From Spirometra erinaceieuropaei (Eukaryota > Platyhelminthes > Cestoda > Diphyllobothriidea > Diphyllobothriidae), in assembly GCA_902702965.1 (NCBI GenBank), contig CACRXP010000091.1, positions 1,052,147 through 1,116,146 on the forward strand: 64,000 bases of DNA, read 5' to 3'. Of this stretch, positions 52,340 through 61,909 are shown piece by piece. Within the stretch, counting starts at the first letter, position 1; every line of letters begins with the position of its first letter. A program made the translations under genes and the position numbers. The notes under the pieces were generated by a model. That model saw only the letters and a list, made by a program, of their open reading frames with translations, was not told where the DNA came from and did not search any database.

Positions 52340-52912
52340 AACGGGTCCAATTCACGGTAGCAAAGCGACAAACTTTCAATGGAGACGGCATGTTATTTTC
52401 TGTTTTCGTTCAAAAAAACAAAGACTCGATTAAGTATCAACATCGACGTAGTGAGTAGACTAAATTATCCAGGGCTAGGTCTTGGCGGGTGATAAACCCT
52501 CAAAATACATGCGCTGATTCTGCCAAAATACGCTACAGGAGTGTTTATCTGAATTTCTCTCAGTGCGCACATGCTTTGGAAGACGCGATTGGCTAGTTCT
52601 AAATGCTCCGTTAGTATTTACCGAAATGCAAGAATGCGGCATTGCGATTGGGGAGAACGCATGTGTACTGGCCTTCTGGATAACTGTCCACGGCAAATTT
52701 GTTGTTCTCGGATCCGCGTGGACTGCTTGTGCGTGGAATGACTTCAGCTGTGTGGGCGAAGAGTTTAGCACCGGGCGGATTTATTATTTTGAGTCACTCC
52801 TATTACTTATTCACGAGTGTGCCTTCAGAACTACGAGGGAAGCGTCAGGACGAGCGGTTGAAATGCGTAAACTGGCCAATCAGGTCAGTCCTGTGACTGG
52901 TTCCATTGACTT
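52340..52912. other. No recognisable gene next to the gap
   Basis: An open frame from 52563 runs into the gap; its visible part (about 115 residues) has no domain I recognise. The frame's apparent length is an effect of the N run. Confidence 0.35.
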
Positions 52913-53494
52913 NNNNNNNNNNNNNNNNNNNNNNNNNNNNNNNNNNNNNNNNNNNNNNNNNNNNNNNNNNNNNNNNNNNNNNNNNNNNNNNNNNNNNNNN
53001 NNNNNNNNNNNNNNNNNNNNNNNNNNNNNNNNNNNNNNNNNNNNNNNNNNNNNNNNNNNNNNNNNNNNNNNNNNNNNNNNNNNNNNNNNNNNNNNNNNNN
53101 NNNNNNNNNNNNNNNNNNNNNNNNNNNNNNNNNNNNNNNNNNNNNNNNNNNNNNNNNNNNNNNNNNNNNNNNNNNNNNNNNNNNNNNNNNNNNNNNNNNN
53201 NNNNNNNNNNNNNNNNNNNNNNNNNNNNNNNNNNNNNNNNNNNNNNNNNNNNNNNNNNNNNNNNNNNNNNNNNNNNNNNNNNNNNNNNNNNNNNNNNNNN
53301 NNNNNNNNNNNNNNNNNNNNNNNNNNNNNNNNNNNNNNNNNNNNNNNNNNNNNNNNNNNNNNNNNNNNNNNNNNNNNNNNNNNNNNNNNNNNNNNNNNNN
53401 NNNNNNNNNNNNNNNNNNNNNNNNNNNNNNNNNNNNNNNNNNNNNNNNNNNNNNNNNNNNNNNNNNNNNNNNNNNNNNNNNNNNNNNNNNNNNN
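52913..53494. other. Assembly gap (582 N)
   Basis: Unresolved bases. The gap lies 240 bp left of the second composite GIY-YIG/mariner block, which fits a repeat-induced scaffold gap. Order and orientation across it cannot be checked here. Confidence 0.99.
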
Positions 53495-53732
53495 CCTGCG
53501 AGGGCAGAATGAGGTAGTTGAACACTTCCACAAGTACATTTATGTCAACGGACTTCGAGACGAGTCTATATTCCGCCAGACTTGTACCGCTAACTTTAGT
53601 GGGTTACCTGCGGGCCTGTGGCCGATTGTCATGGGCCACAAATTTCATTACTGGGAAAATAAGCGTGGCTGATATGAGCATGGGTCGGACAAAACCTACG
53701 GCTGTCTAGTTAGTCTTTGGGGGTTAAATTTA

Positions 53733-54340
53733 AACATATCTTTTCCGCCAATTAACTCTCTTGTTTCAAGTGTCACGTTACTATTCGAAGGCATTTTTTC
53801 TGCCCTACAAGGTCACCGTTACCGTTCGCCTGTAGCATCTAAGTTCTCAAGGCCGCCATCATTGTTGACTGCAACGTCAACCATTTGTAGGGCGGATGTA
53901 GCAGAACTGTCCAGCCGAGTTAAGAGATGGCCACTTCTACGAGTTGGACCGTGTGTGGTCGGGCGTTGTCATGCCGCAGAATCGGTTGGCCTTGACAGTA
54001 GGCTCGAATATACTACAAAGTTTCATGCGAGCAACGCAGTTGTATTGGGTGGAACTCCCTGTTTGCCATCTGGTTTTGCTCGAGTATTTCGTGAGGGGCT
54101 ACACCTTCCAAGTCTCGCCCCATACGAGACATGATTGTTCGAGAATGAAAATCCTGTTTGGGTCGAGATGTTGTTCGCCCACCCTCATCTTCTTTCCTGC
54201 ATGTGGACGATGAGACAGCATTTCTCGTCTCCGGTGACTGAGAAATTCTTGTTTTCTTTACCTATGGGTGCAAATCGGCAGTAGCGGTGAACAGCCGATG
54301 CCGACTGTTTCCCCTCAAAACATGTGACGCCCACACTCCA
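53733..54340 (-). pseudogene. Tc1/mariner-type transposase remnant, second copy
   Basis: Minus strand RHDNARPHT (about 53985-53955) and VTGDEK-like sequence near 54240 match copy 1; the frame breaks are partly different, so the copies decayed independently after duplication. Ends at the same position inside GAGAGTTAATTGGCG. Confidence 0.75.
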
Positions 54341-54555
54341 AGCCTCCTCCATAAACTTCAAGCAATTTGGGATGGCCTGGTCGTGTCAATGTAATTTTTC
54401 CGTAGATGCTCCGCTGTCTCAGTTGCCACTACTGCTTCTAAAGTTCATCCAAGTAGTAATAGCTGGAGTTTGCAAGCCAAGGCCTACGTGCCTGCCTTTC
54501 CGAATGATCAGAATTACGTCCACACGCATGATGTAGTCTGGAAACGTTTCATAGG

Positions 54556-54990
54556 GTGATTGAGAGAATTGTTACGAGACTAGGCGTTGTAATTGCATAC
54601 CGGCTCAAAGCTACCGTGCACAGGAGGAAGGAGCAGTCTGGGGTAGTGTATCGCATCCTATGCCTAAACTGCTTCCGCCTCTACACAGGTTGGACTGAGT
54701 GTGAGCTCCAACCTCGTAGACATCAAAACAAGCTAGCTGTGCGACGTGGTGAAGAATTATTCCAGCTGGCTGCCCACAGCTTTGAAACGGCTCACGAGTT
54801 TAACTTCGCAGTCGTCAAGATAGTCACCGACATCGGAGCCAAGACAAATCGAAAGTTGATGGACGCCTGAGTTTTGGGGCAGAAATCGGCCAATCGATAT
54901 ACCGATCTGCCGTCGGCATACGTATCGTACTCTCGCGCGAGCCCATCGTCGAGGCGTGATCCGCAGCGGCCGTTTACCCCGAACTCTTCT
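54556..54990 (+). pseudogene. GIY-YIG nuclease remnant (PLE type), best-preserved copy
   Basis: GVVYRILCLNCFRLYTGWTE contains the Y-R-I and Y-T-G boxes. RRHQNKLAVRRGEELFQLA, HSFETAHEFNFAVVKIV and KTNRKLMDA follow, and after a TGA (54868-54870) SANRYTDLPSAY completes the usual end. The conserved Arg and His positions in RRHQNK are visible. No RT lies upstream, only sequence shared with the other copies, so this is a PLE 3' fragment. Confidence 0.8.
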
Positions 54991-55065
54991 GAAAATGGAC
55001 ATCGTTTCGGCAGAAGTCTGCAAATATTTGATATGTTTGAAACATTTCTTGCGACGGGCTAGGAG

Positions 55066-55665
55066 AGTTTCAAGCAGTTTGGGGTGGCCCGGTTGTGCCA
55101 ATGCAATTTTTCCGTAAATGCTCCGCAGCCTCAGTTGCCACTGTTGCTGCTAAAGTTCATCCAAACAGTGAAAGCCGGAGTTTACAAGTCGAAGCCTATG
55201 TGCCTGCCATTCCGGATGATCCGAATTAAGTCCACACGCATGATACAGCCTAGGCGACCGAGAGCATTGCTACGAGACTAGGCGTTGTAGTTGCATACAG
55301 GCTCAAAGCTAGCATACGCAGGGGGGTCATTAGAATCAAAGACTGAGCAAAGAAGAAGGAGCAGTCCGGGTTAGTGCCTCGCGTACTGTGCCTTAACTGC
55401 CCCTTCAGTTACACGGGTTAGGCTGAGCCCATGCTTGGATCGTGCCTACACGAACTGGAACTGGTTTTGCAACGAGGTGAATAATTATCCCGAGAGGCAA
55501 TTCACATCTTTGAAACGGTTCACGAGTTTAACTTCGCAGTCGTCAAAATAGTCGCGCATACCGGAAGCATGACAAGTCGAGAATCGATGGATGCCTGGAC
55601 TTCACGCGAGAACTCAGTTAATCGATGCATCGATCTGACGCCGACATACGGAGCCCTGTGCAGTC
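55066..55665 (+). pseudogene. GIY-YIG nuclease remnant, tandem partial copy
   Basis: Begins GTTTCAAGCAGTTTGGGGTG, matching 54356 onward, and runs in parallel to the DLTPTYG-like end at 55650. The coding part is more damaged (LARVLCLNCPFSYTG with frameshifts, then HEFNFAVVKIV-like FTSQSSK). Directly abuts copy 2, forming a head-to-tail tandem as is common for PLEs. Confidence 0.75.
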
Positions 55666-55669
55666 ACCT

Positions 55670-56365
55670 CTAGACCTGCGTCATTGATCGGTGATTAGCT
55701 AATACTCCCTGTGACTGTCGTACGTCCTGTTGCTGCTATTACCTCTGATGACTGACTCCTTCACGAGTTCGGAGGCTAAGGAAAATAAACAACTTACCGA
55801 GGGGGGGAGGGGTGTTCGACCAATCATCATCTACTTAGTCATGTTTACATCTGGAATTCGAATAGTCGTCTATATTATGAAAGGCTGGGCCCATTGATTC
55901 GTCCTCGGTCGCGAAGGTTGCGTTCCAGAACCCCCTTGAAAAATGAAAATCCGCGAAATAATAGCCACATGTCTTTGTGGTTTTTTTCATATACTTTGAG
56001 CTCTTATAAACCTCACATGTGACAGGGAATCTCCAGCCTCTTCCATCAACGCCTCCCGCAAAGCGCATCGGCAACTGCGCCCTCCAAATCCCACTAGCCG
56101 TCGGTTGACTGGTCCAAACAGTCGACTGGTGCATTTCAAAGGGAAGAGAGAGTACGGCATCCATCCTCACGGCATACCAGCGTATTGCTGACAATAATCG
56201 GTCTGGTGCGACTGAATTTGCTACAATGCCCTATCAGTTTTGGCTTGGAAGTTTACCGATTGACCAAATAACTCGACTCCTCTTAGAAGTGAGGATTGGG
56301 CTGCATTGATACCGCCTCGGTAGGGCTTTTCTGACATTCATACTCACATGAGACCCCTATTATAT
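55670..56365. other. PLE tail-like sequence; no gene
   Basis: At 55753-55795 CTCTGATGACTGACTCC, GGAGGCTAAGGAAAATAAAC resembles a decayed PLE-tail hammerhead motif, at the expected place after the GIY-YIG copy. 56210-56330 carries words of the LINE 3'-end-like repeat (TTGGCTTGGAAGTTTACCGA). No gene seen. Confidence 0.35.
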
Positions 56366-56369
56366 CTTA

Positions 56370-56600
56370 TGTTTAGCGAAATCCAGGTTGTGTGTGGCAC
56401 GCGTAGACGGGTTTATTGGCTTTGTCAATCCCTTCGCCGGTGTCCACCCCCGGTCGTCTTGACACCGTCTTATCATTGGGACCAGATAAGTGAGGGAGAG
56501 AGTGTGCAGTAGATACGGCTCGCAAGTCTGTCTCACTAAAAATTAATTTCCGCGCAAATCCCCCTTGCTGTGATCACTCCGTGAGGCATGCTGTGAATGA
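56370..56600 (-). repeat. GC-rich dispersed repeat, diverged copy
   Basis: GAAATCCAGGTTGTGTGTGG, CGGTCGTCTTGACACCGTCT, GAGAGTGTGCAGTAGATACG and AATTTCCGCGCAAATC follow the family order but are well diverged. Confidence 0.6.
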
Positions 56601-56686
56601 CGTCATGTGCGACACTCAAAATGTGGGACAGAGCAAGTCTGACGACATATTCCGAATAAAACCAAAAACACCAGGCTCTAGTTAAA

Positions 56687-56935
56687 GGCAGAATAACATT
56701 GCCGACAAAGACATGAGAGACTGGAATGACCATTTCTGGCAAATTGGCCATCGTCAGCCAGCCACACCCAACCTCGAAGTGTGGAACGCCTGAATTTCGA
56801 TCCCACGACCTGTCGGTTGGAGGTTCAACGCTCCTAAGCATTGAGCCACGGGCTCGTTGTCCTGACGGTTGCGATCGGGAACATACAATTGGTAGGGCGG
56901 CGCTCACCGATCGTGTTACGGAACTTACTCGTCTC
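56687..56935 (-). mobile_element. Short tRNA-like/hammerhead repeat with 12-bp target-site duplication
   Basis: A 249-bp insertion flanked by perfect GCTCTAGTTAAA at 56675-56686 and 56936-56947. On the minus strand it begins GAGACGAGTAAGTTCCGTAA, has GCCGCCCTACCAATTG, tRNA-like CGTGGCTCAATGCTTAGGAG and CGTGGGATCGAAATTC, the linker ACACTTCGAGGTTGGG, the hammerhead (56719-56763) and the tail ending ATTCTGCC. The duplication shows this is an insertion by a copying mechanism with staggered target nicks, and it gives exact element ends. Confidence 0.9.
56719..56763 (-). ncRNA. Hammerhead ribozyme-like fold with fully paired helix II
   Basis: Minus strand: helix I GGCTGG/CCAGTC (one G-U), core CTGACGA, helix II TGGC/GCCA (4 pairs, because the first base is T and pairs with A), GAAA, helix III ATGG/TCAT with one G-U, and ATT before the cleavage point. 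This copy repairs the C-A mismatch seen in most copies. Confidence 0.62.
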
Positions 56936-56949
56936 GCTCTAGTTAAATT

Positions 56950-57375
56950 TTCAAAACCCGTCCAGCTAAACGATTCTATCCCTAGTGTAAATGTCACAGC
57001 TGGTTCTAATTTTGGCTGGAATCGCGAAGGTATTGTGAGAGGGTTTCGTGAGATTTGCATCGTTAACAGACATGACTAGAGAGCTGATCAACCTCCAGGT
57101 GGTCTGTTGGAATACTAAACCACAACGACCCATCGTTAGCACACTCTTGGCCATTCATTCGCCGGTAAATTGGAAGGTAGTAAGATTATTCTGAAGCTAA
57201 CGGGTGTACATAACTGGTCGTCGGCCTTTAGCAGCATAACGCATCATAAAGATGCCGGTGTAAAGCTCAAATGTACAAAAAGCATGGATACGGGAACATG
57301 CACCTCGCTTCCTGGAATTAAATTCCTGGGGAGCTCCTACACCCGTGTTCTAATTGTGCCCCTAACTCACCTATT
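56950..57375. other. No recognisable gene
   Basis: Short frames only; no domain recognised. Confidence 0.4.
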
Positions 57376-57379
57376 CCCA

Positions 57380-57445
57380 GCCCTAAAGATATCCCTAATC
57401 CTAACCCCTTGATCCTACCTCTAACCCTAACTCCAGCCCCCATGG
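57380..57445 (-). repeat. Short telomere-like stretch (CCCTAA type)
   Basis: CCCTAATCCTAACCCCTTGA and CCTCTAACCCTAACTCC are degenerate CCCTAA words, C-rich on the plus strand. Confidence 0.6.
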
Positions 57446-57734
57446 ATTTAGAACAAGGCCACTATTTATATTGGGGAGTCCATAAAAAAGTTTGCTGCTA
57501 AGGTGTTCTAGTCTTGTTGGTCGTTGCAGGCCGGAGAGGATCCTGATAAATTCTATGATCACCAATCAGTGTCTCAGTATGCTCGACGGAAGAGATGACT
57601 GGTGAAGACCAAGTGATCAAAAACTGGGTACGTTGATGAATACGCCCACCCTGCGGTGTGTTTTTGAACCAAAGTGACCTTCGAGAGGAAATCTTTCCGA
57701 AACCTTGTGCCGGTTTGGTAATAAAACGAAGAGT

Positions 57735-58060
57735 CAGATGTGGTTATGAAGCCGCACCTGAATTAAACAAACCTCAGTCGACTGTAATAGGGGACCGGTG
57801 GCGATAAGGGTTTTTACAGGTGGGGCAGGGGAACGCACAAGCGACGAGGTCAAGTAATGGCATGCAAAAAAAGGCTATCGGGAGGGCGCGGTTGTACTTT
57901 GAGTGGTTGAGAAATAGTTGCCCTAACCTGTTAACCTAACCCTAACCTCTAACCCTTGCCTTAACTCTTAACCCCAGTCCTTAACGCTTAACCCCTAACC
58001 TTTAACCATAACCCAACCCCGACAGTATTGTGTCCATCAGGTGTGGCCTCATAACCACAC
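57735..58060 (+). repeat. Dispersed repeat with expanded telomere-like core (inverted match to 1000-1240)
   Basis: Flanks GGGGACCGGTGGCGATAAGG, GAGTGGTTGAGAAATAGTTG and CCATCAGGTGTGGCC match 1000-1240 in reverse complement. The core 57905-58020 is an irregular CCTAACCC/CTTAACCC array about 115 bp long, whereas the other copy has some 30 bp. Confidence 0.75.
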
Positions 58061-58064
58061 CTTA

Positions 58065-58770
58065 CCAAACGAAGTAGGCTCGGTTTTGAATGTTGACCGC
58101 AGTTTTGAGGGAATGAGCTAGGACAGACGTCAACGAGTGCACGAGCCACGCCTAGAGTCCTCCGCCCACGTCTCAACCATCCCCAAGTCGACAGATGGCG
58201 TTCGGAGATTTCAGTGAGGTCAAACGAGGTTTTGCAAATGAGGCTCGAACAAATGCTAATTGCCCAAATGCAAGCCGAAAGATGCTTCATTCACGCTTAG
58301 CCAGGAAGCCATGATGTGAAATCTTGTCAACAGATCCAAACCTGCCTTCCCTCCCCTCCGCCAGGCCCCAAACCCATTATCGGATGCGAGCAGTCCTCGT
58401 CCTGACAGACCAGTAACTTGTTGATGTCCAATTCATGTGATCCCTTAGCTCGAGAGGCATCACATTTTCAGAGTGAAAGCTATGCGTTTGAGGGGGGAGG
58501 GGTAGCTTGTTGACCCTGACGCAAGACCTTTAATGTCCTTCGGTTTAGATTAATTGACGACTTTCGAAATGACGGTTTCTCGTGCATGCAGTTCACATAT
58601 GTTGCCACTTCAACTACTTGCCTTCGTGTTTACAGCTCGGAGATATCTTGAGGCCACCTTTACAATGCAAGAGGTAAGATTTGGTCTCCTTAAGTATCCG
58701 TCTGTAGCTTATTTTTGTCGATAATGGCTGTGTTGCCGACAAAGTAGAAAACGCACATGTAAGATTGCCA
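58065..58770. other. No recognisable feature
   Basis: A 100-codon minus frame at 57988-58290 overlaps the repeat and has no family. No gene. Confidence 0.45.
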
Positions 58771-58772
58771 AC

Positions 58773-58967
58773 ATTTATTTACTAGTAGTATTAGTAGCAG
58801 CAGTAGTAAAAGCAACAGTGATGGCAGTTGAATCAGCAGTAGTGTTCGTGGCATTATACGTATCGGCAGTCGCAGTAAGGGTATCAGTAGTCAGTTTGTA
58901 GTATTAATCGCAGTAGTAGCAATCGTGATAGTAATATTGGTATTGGTAATAGCTGTGGTATAATCAT

Positions 58968-59016
<49 letters not shown>
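58773..59016 (+). repeat. (AGT)n microsatellite, imperfect then perfect
   Basis: An imperfect AGT/GCA trinucleotide region (58783-58970) leads into a perfect run of about 15 TAG units (58970-59016). Confidence 0.9.
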
Positions 59017-59017
<1 letters not shown>

Positions 59018-59019
59018 CC

Positions 59020-60235
59020 TGTAGCGTATCTTTATGTATCATCCTCGGTTGCTTGCCCACAAACAGTAAGTCGTTTCATAAACTGGGTCTGTGCACGGCT
59101 GGGAAATTCTATGAAAACCAAGTTGCGTAGTACGGTCCCTCATTCCGCATGCTCACATTTTTGAAAATTTGTTCTCGTCTTTGCTGAAAAGTTCGAATTC
59201 GAGCAAAAGTTACTCTGTTCAATCTTAAAGACTTTGAAGTGTTGAAACCTCGTAGAAGACGTGTCAGAGTACAAGGGCCCAACTTTTAACGTGCAGTTGA
59301 ATTTGATTCAACCCTTCCCGATGTTCATCTTTACGATCTTTCCAAGAAAATTATTGTTTCCAGTCAACGTAATAATACTTTTTTACATATGGTCTTCCTT
59401 CCTTGACCCAAATTCATCTTTTATTTTGTTTTTTTTGGATGGCACATTGTTGCAATTTCTGAATTCTCAGGGATCCATTGTCAACTCTGGACTGCGTTAT
59501 GTGCTTTGGCATACAACATAGACTGGACGAATAAGCAATTTAGCCAGTTCGGCCCGGCACATAAGTCCATGCGCAAAGTTGCGAGTTAAAGAAGCCGGGT
59601 GGTATTTTGAACGACAAGAAATTACCGTTTCACTTCACAACAACACAGATATCAATAGAAGCGGATCTGGTGCAGTCGCGGACAAAGTAACTAAGTGGGC
59701 GAAACCGGAAGACAGCCCCAGACGAGAATGGCCGAGCACGTTGCAGCGGTGTGGAGAAACGACGCCAGCTCTCAAACTGCGGCTCATTCGACGAGATCGG
59801 ACTACGCGTTCAAATTCGACGAGGCCGAAATTCTCTCTAGAGGTGACAACCGCGTGAGCCGGGAGCTGCCTTAGTAATGGTTTACTGGCTCCCAGTCCAT
59901 TGACAAGTGCAACGACCTCCCTTTCCATACTCGGTGCTGATTTTTCGCCTAGGCGGAGTAATTAGCCACTCGGGGAGCGCACAGATGAACTCTCTTCCCA
60001 CCGCCAGTGTCGGCGGGTCAGACGGTCGAACAATCATCACACCAACATCCAACGCACGTAATCAGATTTTAGCAATTAACGACGCAAATGTCGGCCATCA
60101 AACAATCATCACACCCCGTGCAACGATCCCTGATGAAGGGGTGGGGGGGGGGCACTCGTGAACATTCACAGGTATGCGGTAGCATGGCGACTGCATCCTA
60201 TAAATATTGCAGCCATTTGTGCATGAACCACCTGT
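59020..60235. other. No recognisable gene
   Basis: Frames at 59261-59521 (hydrophobic) and 59579-59857 (basic) show no family I know. 60040-60130 holds a short local duplication (CAATCATCACACC twice, about 80 bp apart). Confidence 0.35.
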
Positions 60236-60245
60236 ATCTGCTTTT

Positions 60246-60287
60246 GTCTCTGATGATGGATTCGCGTGAGAATCCGAAACGTCAGGC
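60246..60287 (+). ncRNA. PLE-tail hammerhead-like motif (family 2), best copy
   Basis: Helix I GTCT (60246-60249) with AGGC (60284-60287, one G-U). Core CTGATGA (60250-60256). Helix II GGATTC/GAATCC, six perfect pairs (60258-60263 and 60270-60275), with one extra T (60257) before it. GAAA at 60276-60279, a C-G plus A-U helix III, and the cleavage triplet GTC (60281-60283). AATAAA follows at 60289-60294. The extra T is a departure from the consensus, shared with the other copies. Hammerheads in PLEs are known; activity here is untested. Confidence 0.6.
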
Positions 60288-60455
60288 TAATAAAGCCCTT
60301 GTCCCAGCGATCGTGTCTCCTCCTTCAACACAGATATCATCTCCGCCTCTACCGCCTGTCCCGACCGCTCCAGAGACCGGTCTCCGGTCGTTATGCAAGC
60401 CTATGATTTGGCACGTAGTGAGAAGAGCCAGCCGAGTTCGATCCGCTCTCCCTAC

Positions 60456-60456
<1 letters not shown>

Positions 60457-60486
<30 letters not shown>
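60457..60486. repeat. (TG)n microsatellite
   Basis: Fifteen TG units. Confidence 0.95.
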
Positions 60487-60489
<3 letters not shown>

Positions 60490-61000
60490 ACGCCCTTTAA
60501 TTAGATGCAGACGGGCTCGGGGTTGTGCTCTGCCTACTCGACCTTCACCTACCAGGTGAGGACGAACCTTGGCCCAGTTCATTGCCAGCTCGTAGCATGT
60601 GAGTGTTTAGCATGCATCGGGCTCTCGCCTAAAAGGCGGCCTTTTTGCGTTGTGCCCGGCGAATGTTGATGTCACGTTTCCATGTTTATGTGCATAGCAG
60701 CCAATAAACGTGCGCGACATACGAAGAGTCGGGCAGGACGGCCTCTCCTTTGATCTGCTTAGGTCTACGCGCGTACTTCCTGTTTTTAGCAATAATGAAT
60801 ATACAAAAGAAGGCGCAGTCTCGAGTTCCATGAGGGAGGCTGTCCTCGAGTGAAGATGAGGGTAGGCGATGGCACTGATACTTATCATAAAGAGAAAAAA
60901 TATGAAAACTAGCTTTCTGAACACTGGAGCTGTTGTGTGCATATTTGACGCAAGGTTTTTTTGCGAAACAACAAACATACTCTCGTTTAATAGGCGGAAC
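60490..61000. other. No recognisable gene
   Basis: A 137-codon minus frame (60607-61020) has no domain I recognise and its end overlaps the next repeat. Confidence 0.35.
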
Positions 61001-61002
61001 AA

Positions 61003-61305
61003 GATGACCGACAAAGACAAGAGAGACTGGAATGGTCGTTTCCGGCCTATTAACCGTCGTCAGCCAGCCATACCCAACCCCGAGGTTGCAGTCCCAGGGG
61101 CTTGATCCAGCGACCTGTTAGTTAGAAGTCAAACGCCCCTAACCACTGAGCCATGGGTTCGTTGTCCTGGTGGTCGCGATCGGGCATATAAAATGGTCGG
61201 AGGGTGCTCGCCGATCCTATTCCGGGACTCATTCGTCTCGTTGTTCTTAAGGACTCTCCCTCAAACCCAACCAGCAGGCACATAGGGGCGCATACTATAG
61301 GCAAC
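61003..61305 (-). mobile_element. Short tRNA-like/hammerhead repeat, near full-length unit, minus half of inverted pair
   Basis: Reading the minus strand: TGCCTATAGTATGCGCCCCT, CTGCTGGTTGGGTTTGAGGG, a GTGAGC-like word, CGATCGCGACCACCAGGACA, tRNA-like CATGGCTCAGTGGTTAGGGG, TTTGACTTCTAACTAACAGG, CCTCGGGGTTGGGTATGG, hammerhead (61025-61069), tail TCTCTTGTCTTTGTCGGTCA. It is the best single copy for the order of parts in one unit (about 300 bp). Confidence 0.85.
61025..61069 (-). ncRNA. Hammerhead ribozyme-like fold with C-G closing pair in helix II
   Basis: Minus strand: helix I GGCTGG/CCAGTC, core CTGACGA, helix II CGG/CCG closed by C-G at 10.1/11.1, GAAA, short helix III, then ATT. With the T-A version at 56719-56763 it gives two alternative Watson-Crick pairs at the position that is C-A elsewhere. 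Confidence 0.6.
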
Positions 61306-61592
61306 CGACAGGAAAACGAGACCGTGGCTCAGTGATTAGGGGCGTTGGACCTCTAAACAACAGGTCGCGGGATCGAGCCTCAGGTATTCCGCACTTCGGG
61401 GTTGGGTTTGACTGGCTGGCGACGGCTAATAAGGCAGAAATGGGCATTCCAGTCTCGCTTGCCCTTTTCGGTAATGTCAGTCTGCCTGTAGTACGCGCAG
61501 CTGTGCGGCTGCTGGTTGGGCTCTAGAGAGAGCCCCACTGAACGAGTGAGTTCCGTAGAAACGATCAGTGAGCGCCCTCCTAGCATACTTTC
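61306..61592 (+). mobile_element. Short tRNA-like/hammerhead repeat, circularly permuted, plus half of inverted pair
   Basis: Starts ACCGACAGGAAAACGAGACC, has the tRNA-like CGTGGCTCAGTGATTAGGGG and GGTCGCGGGATCGAGCCTCA, the hammerhead 61410-61454 (core CTGGCGA), the tail, then runs into the head of another unit: GCTGTGCGGCTGCTGGTTGG, hairpin GGCTCTAGAGAGAGCC, AACGAGTGAGTTCCGTAG, AGTGAGCGCCCTCCTAGC. Confidence 0.85.
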
Positions 61593-61599
61593 GTATTAT

Positions 61600-61905
61600 C
61601 GGGGCCACAACTGCGCTAAACCTGCCCGCGCGTGTTTAAGTCGGCTGCGACCGCCCTGCTTGATGCCCTTATTTTTGCTGCACTTGGGCAACACAAGCGT
61701 TGAACAGAGGCTTTATGCCCCATCAGCCATTGCGCCCAACCTCATCTCAGGTTGACTTGGCCCGGAATTGTCATTGATGAGGTAAGAGAAGGCAGTTTGA
61801 GGTCAATCCACTTTGAACTATGTGCGTAGATTTATCTCTTTCTACCCTTTACCTCGAGGCTCATGTTTATGGCTCCCCAGTCATCCTCATCGTCTTCCTC
61901 ACCCG
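61600..61905. other. No recognisable feature
   Basis: No gene or repeat seen. Confidence 0.45.
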
Positions 61906-61909
61906 TTTT

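Larger units (their letters stand above)
53733..55065. repeat. Composite GIY-YIG + mariner block, copy 2 (inverted duplicate of 42883-44255)
   Basis: Reverse complement of copy 1 over its whole length (1,333 versus 1,373 bp). Here the mariner remnant is on the minus strand and the GIY-YIG remnant on the plus strand. It is directly followed by a third, partial copy of the GIY-YIG part (55066-55665). Confidence 0.85.

Noticed and set aside
52563..53672. A 369-codon frame across the N gap
   Set aside because: Its length comes from unknown bases; the visible parts show no domain.
57905..58020. A chromosome end or telomere
   Set aside because: The array is irregular, internal, and sits in a repeat that has another copy at 1.0 kb with a tiny core.
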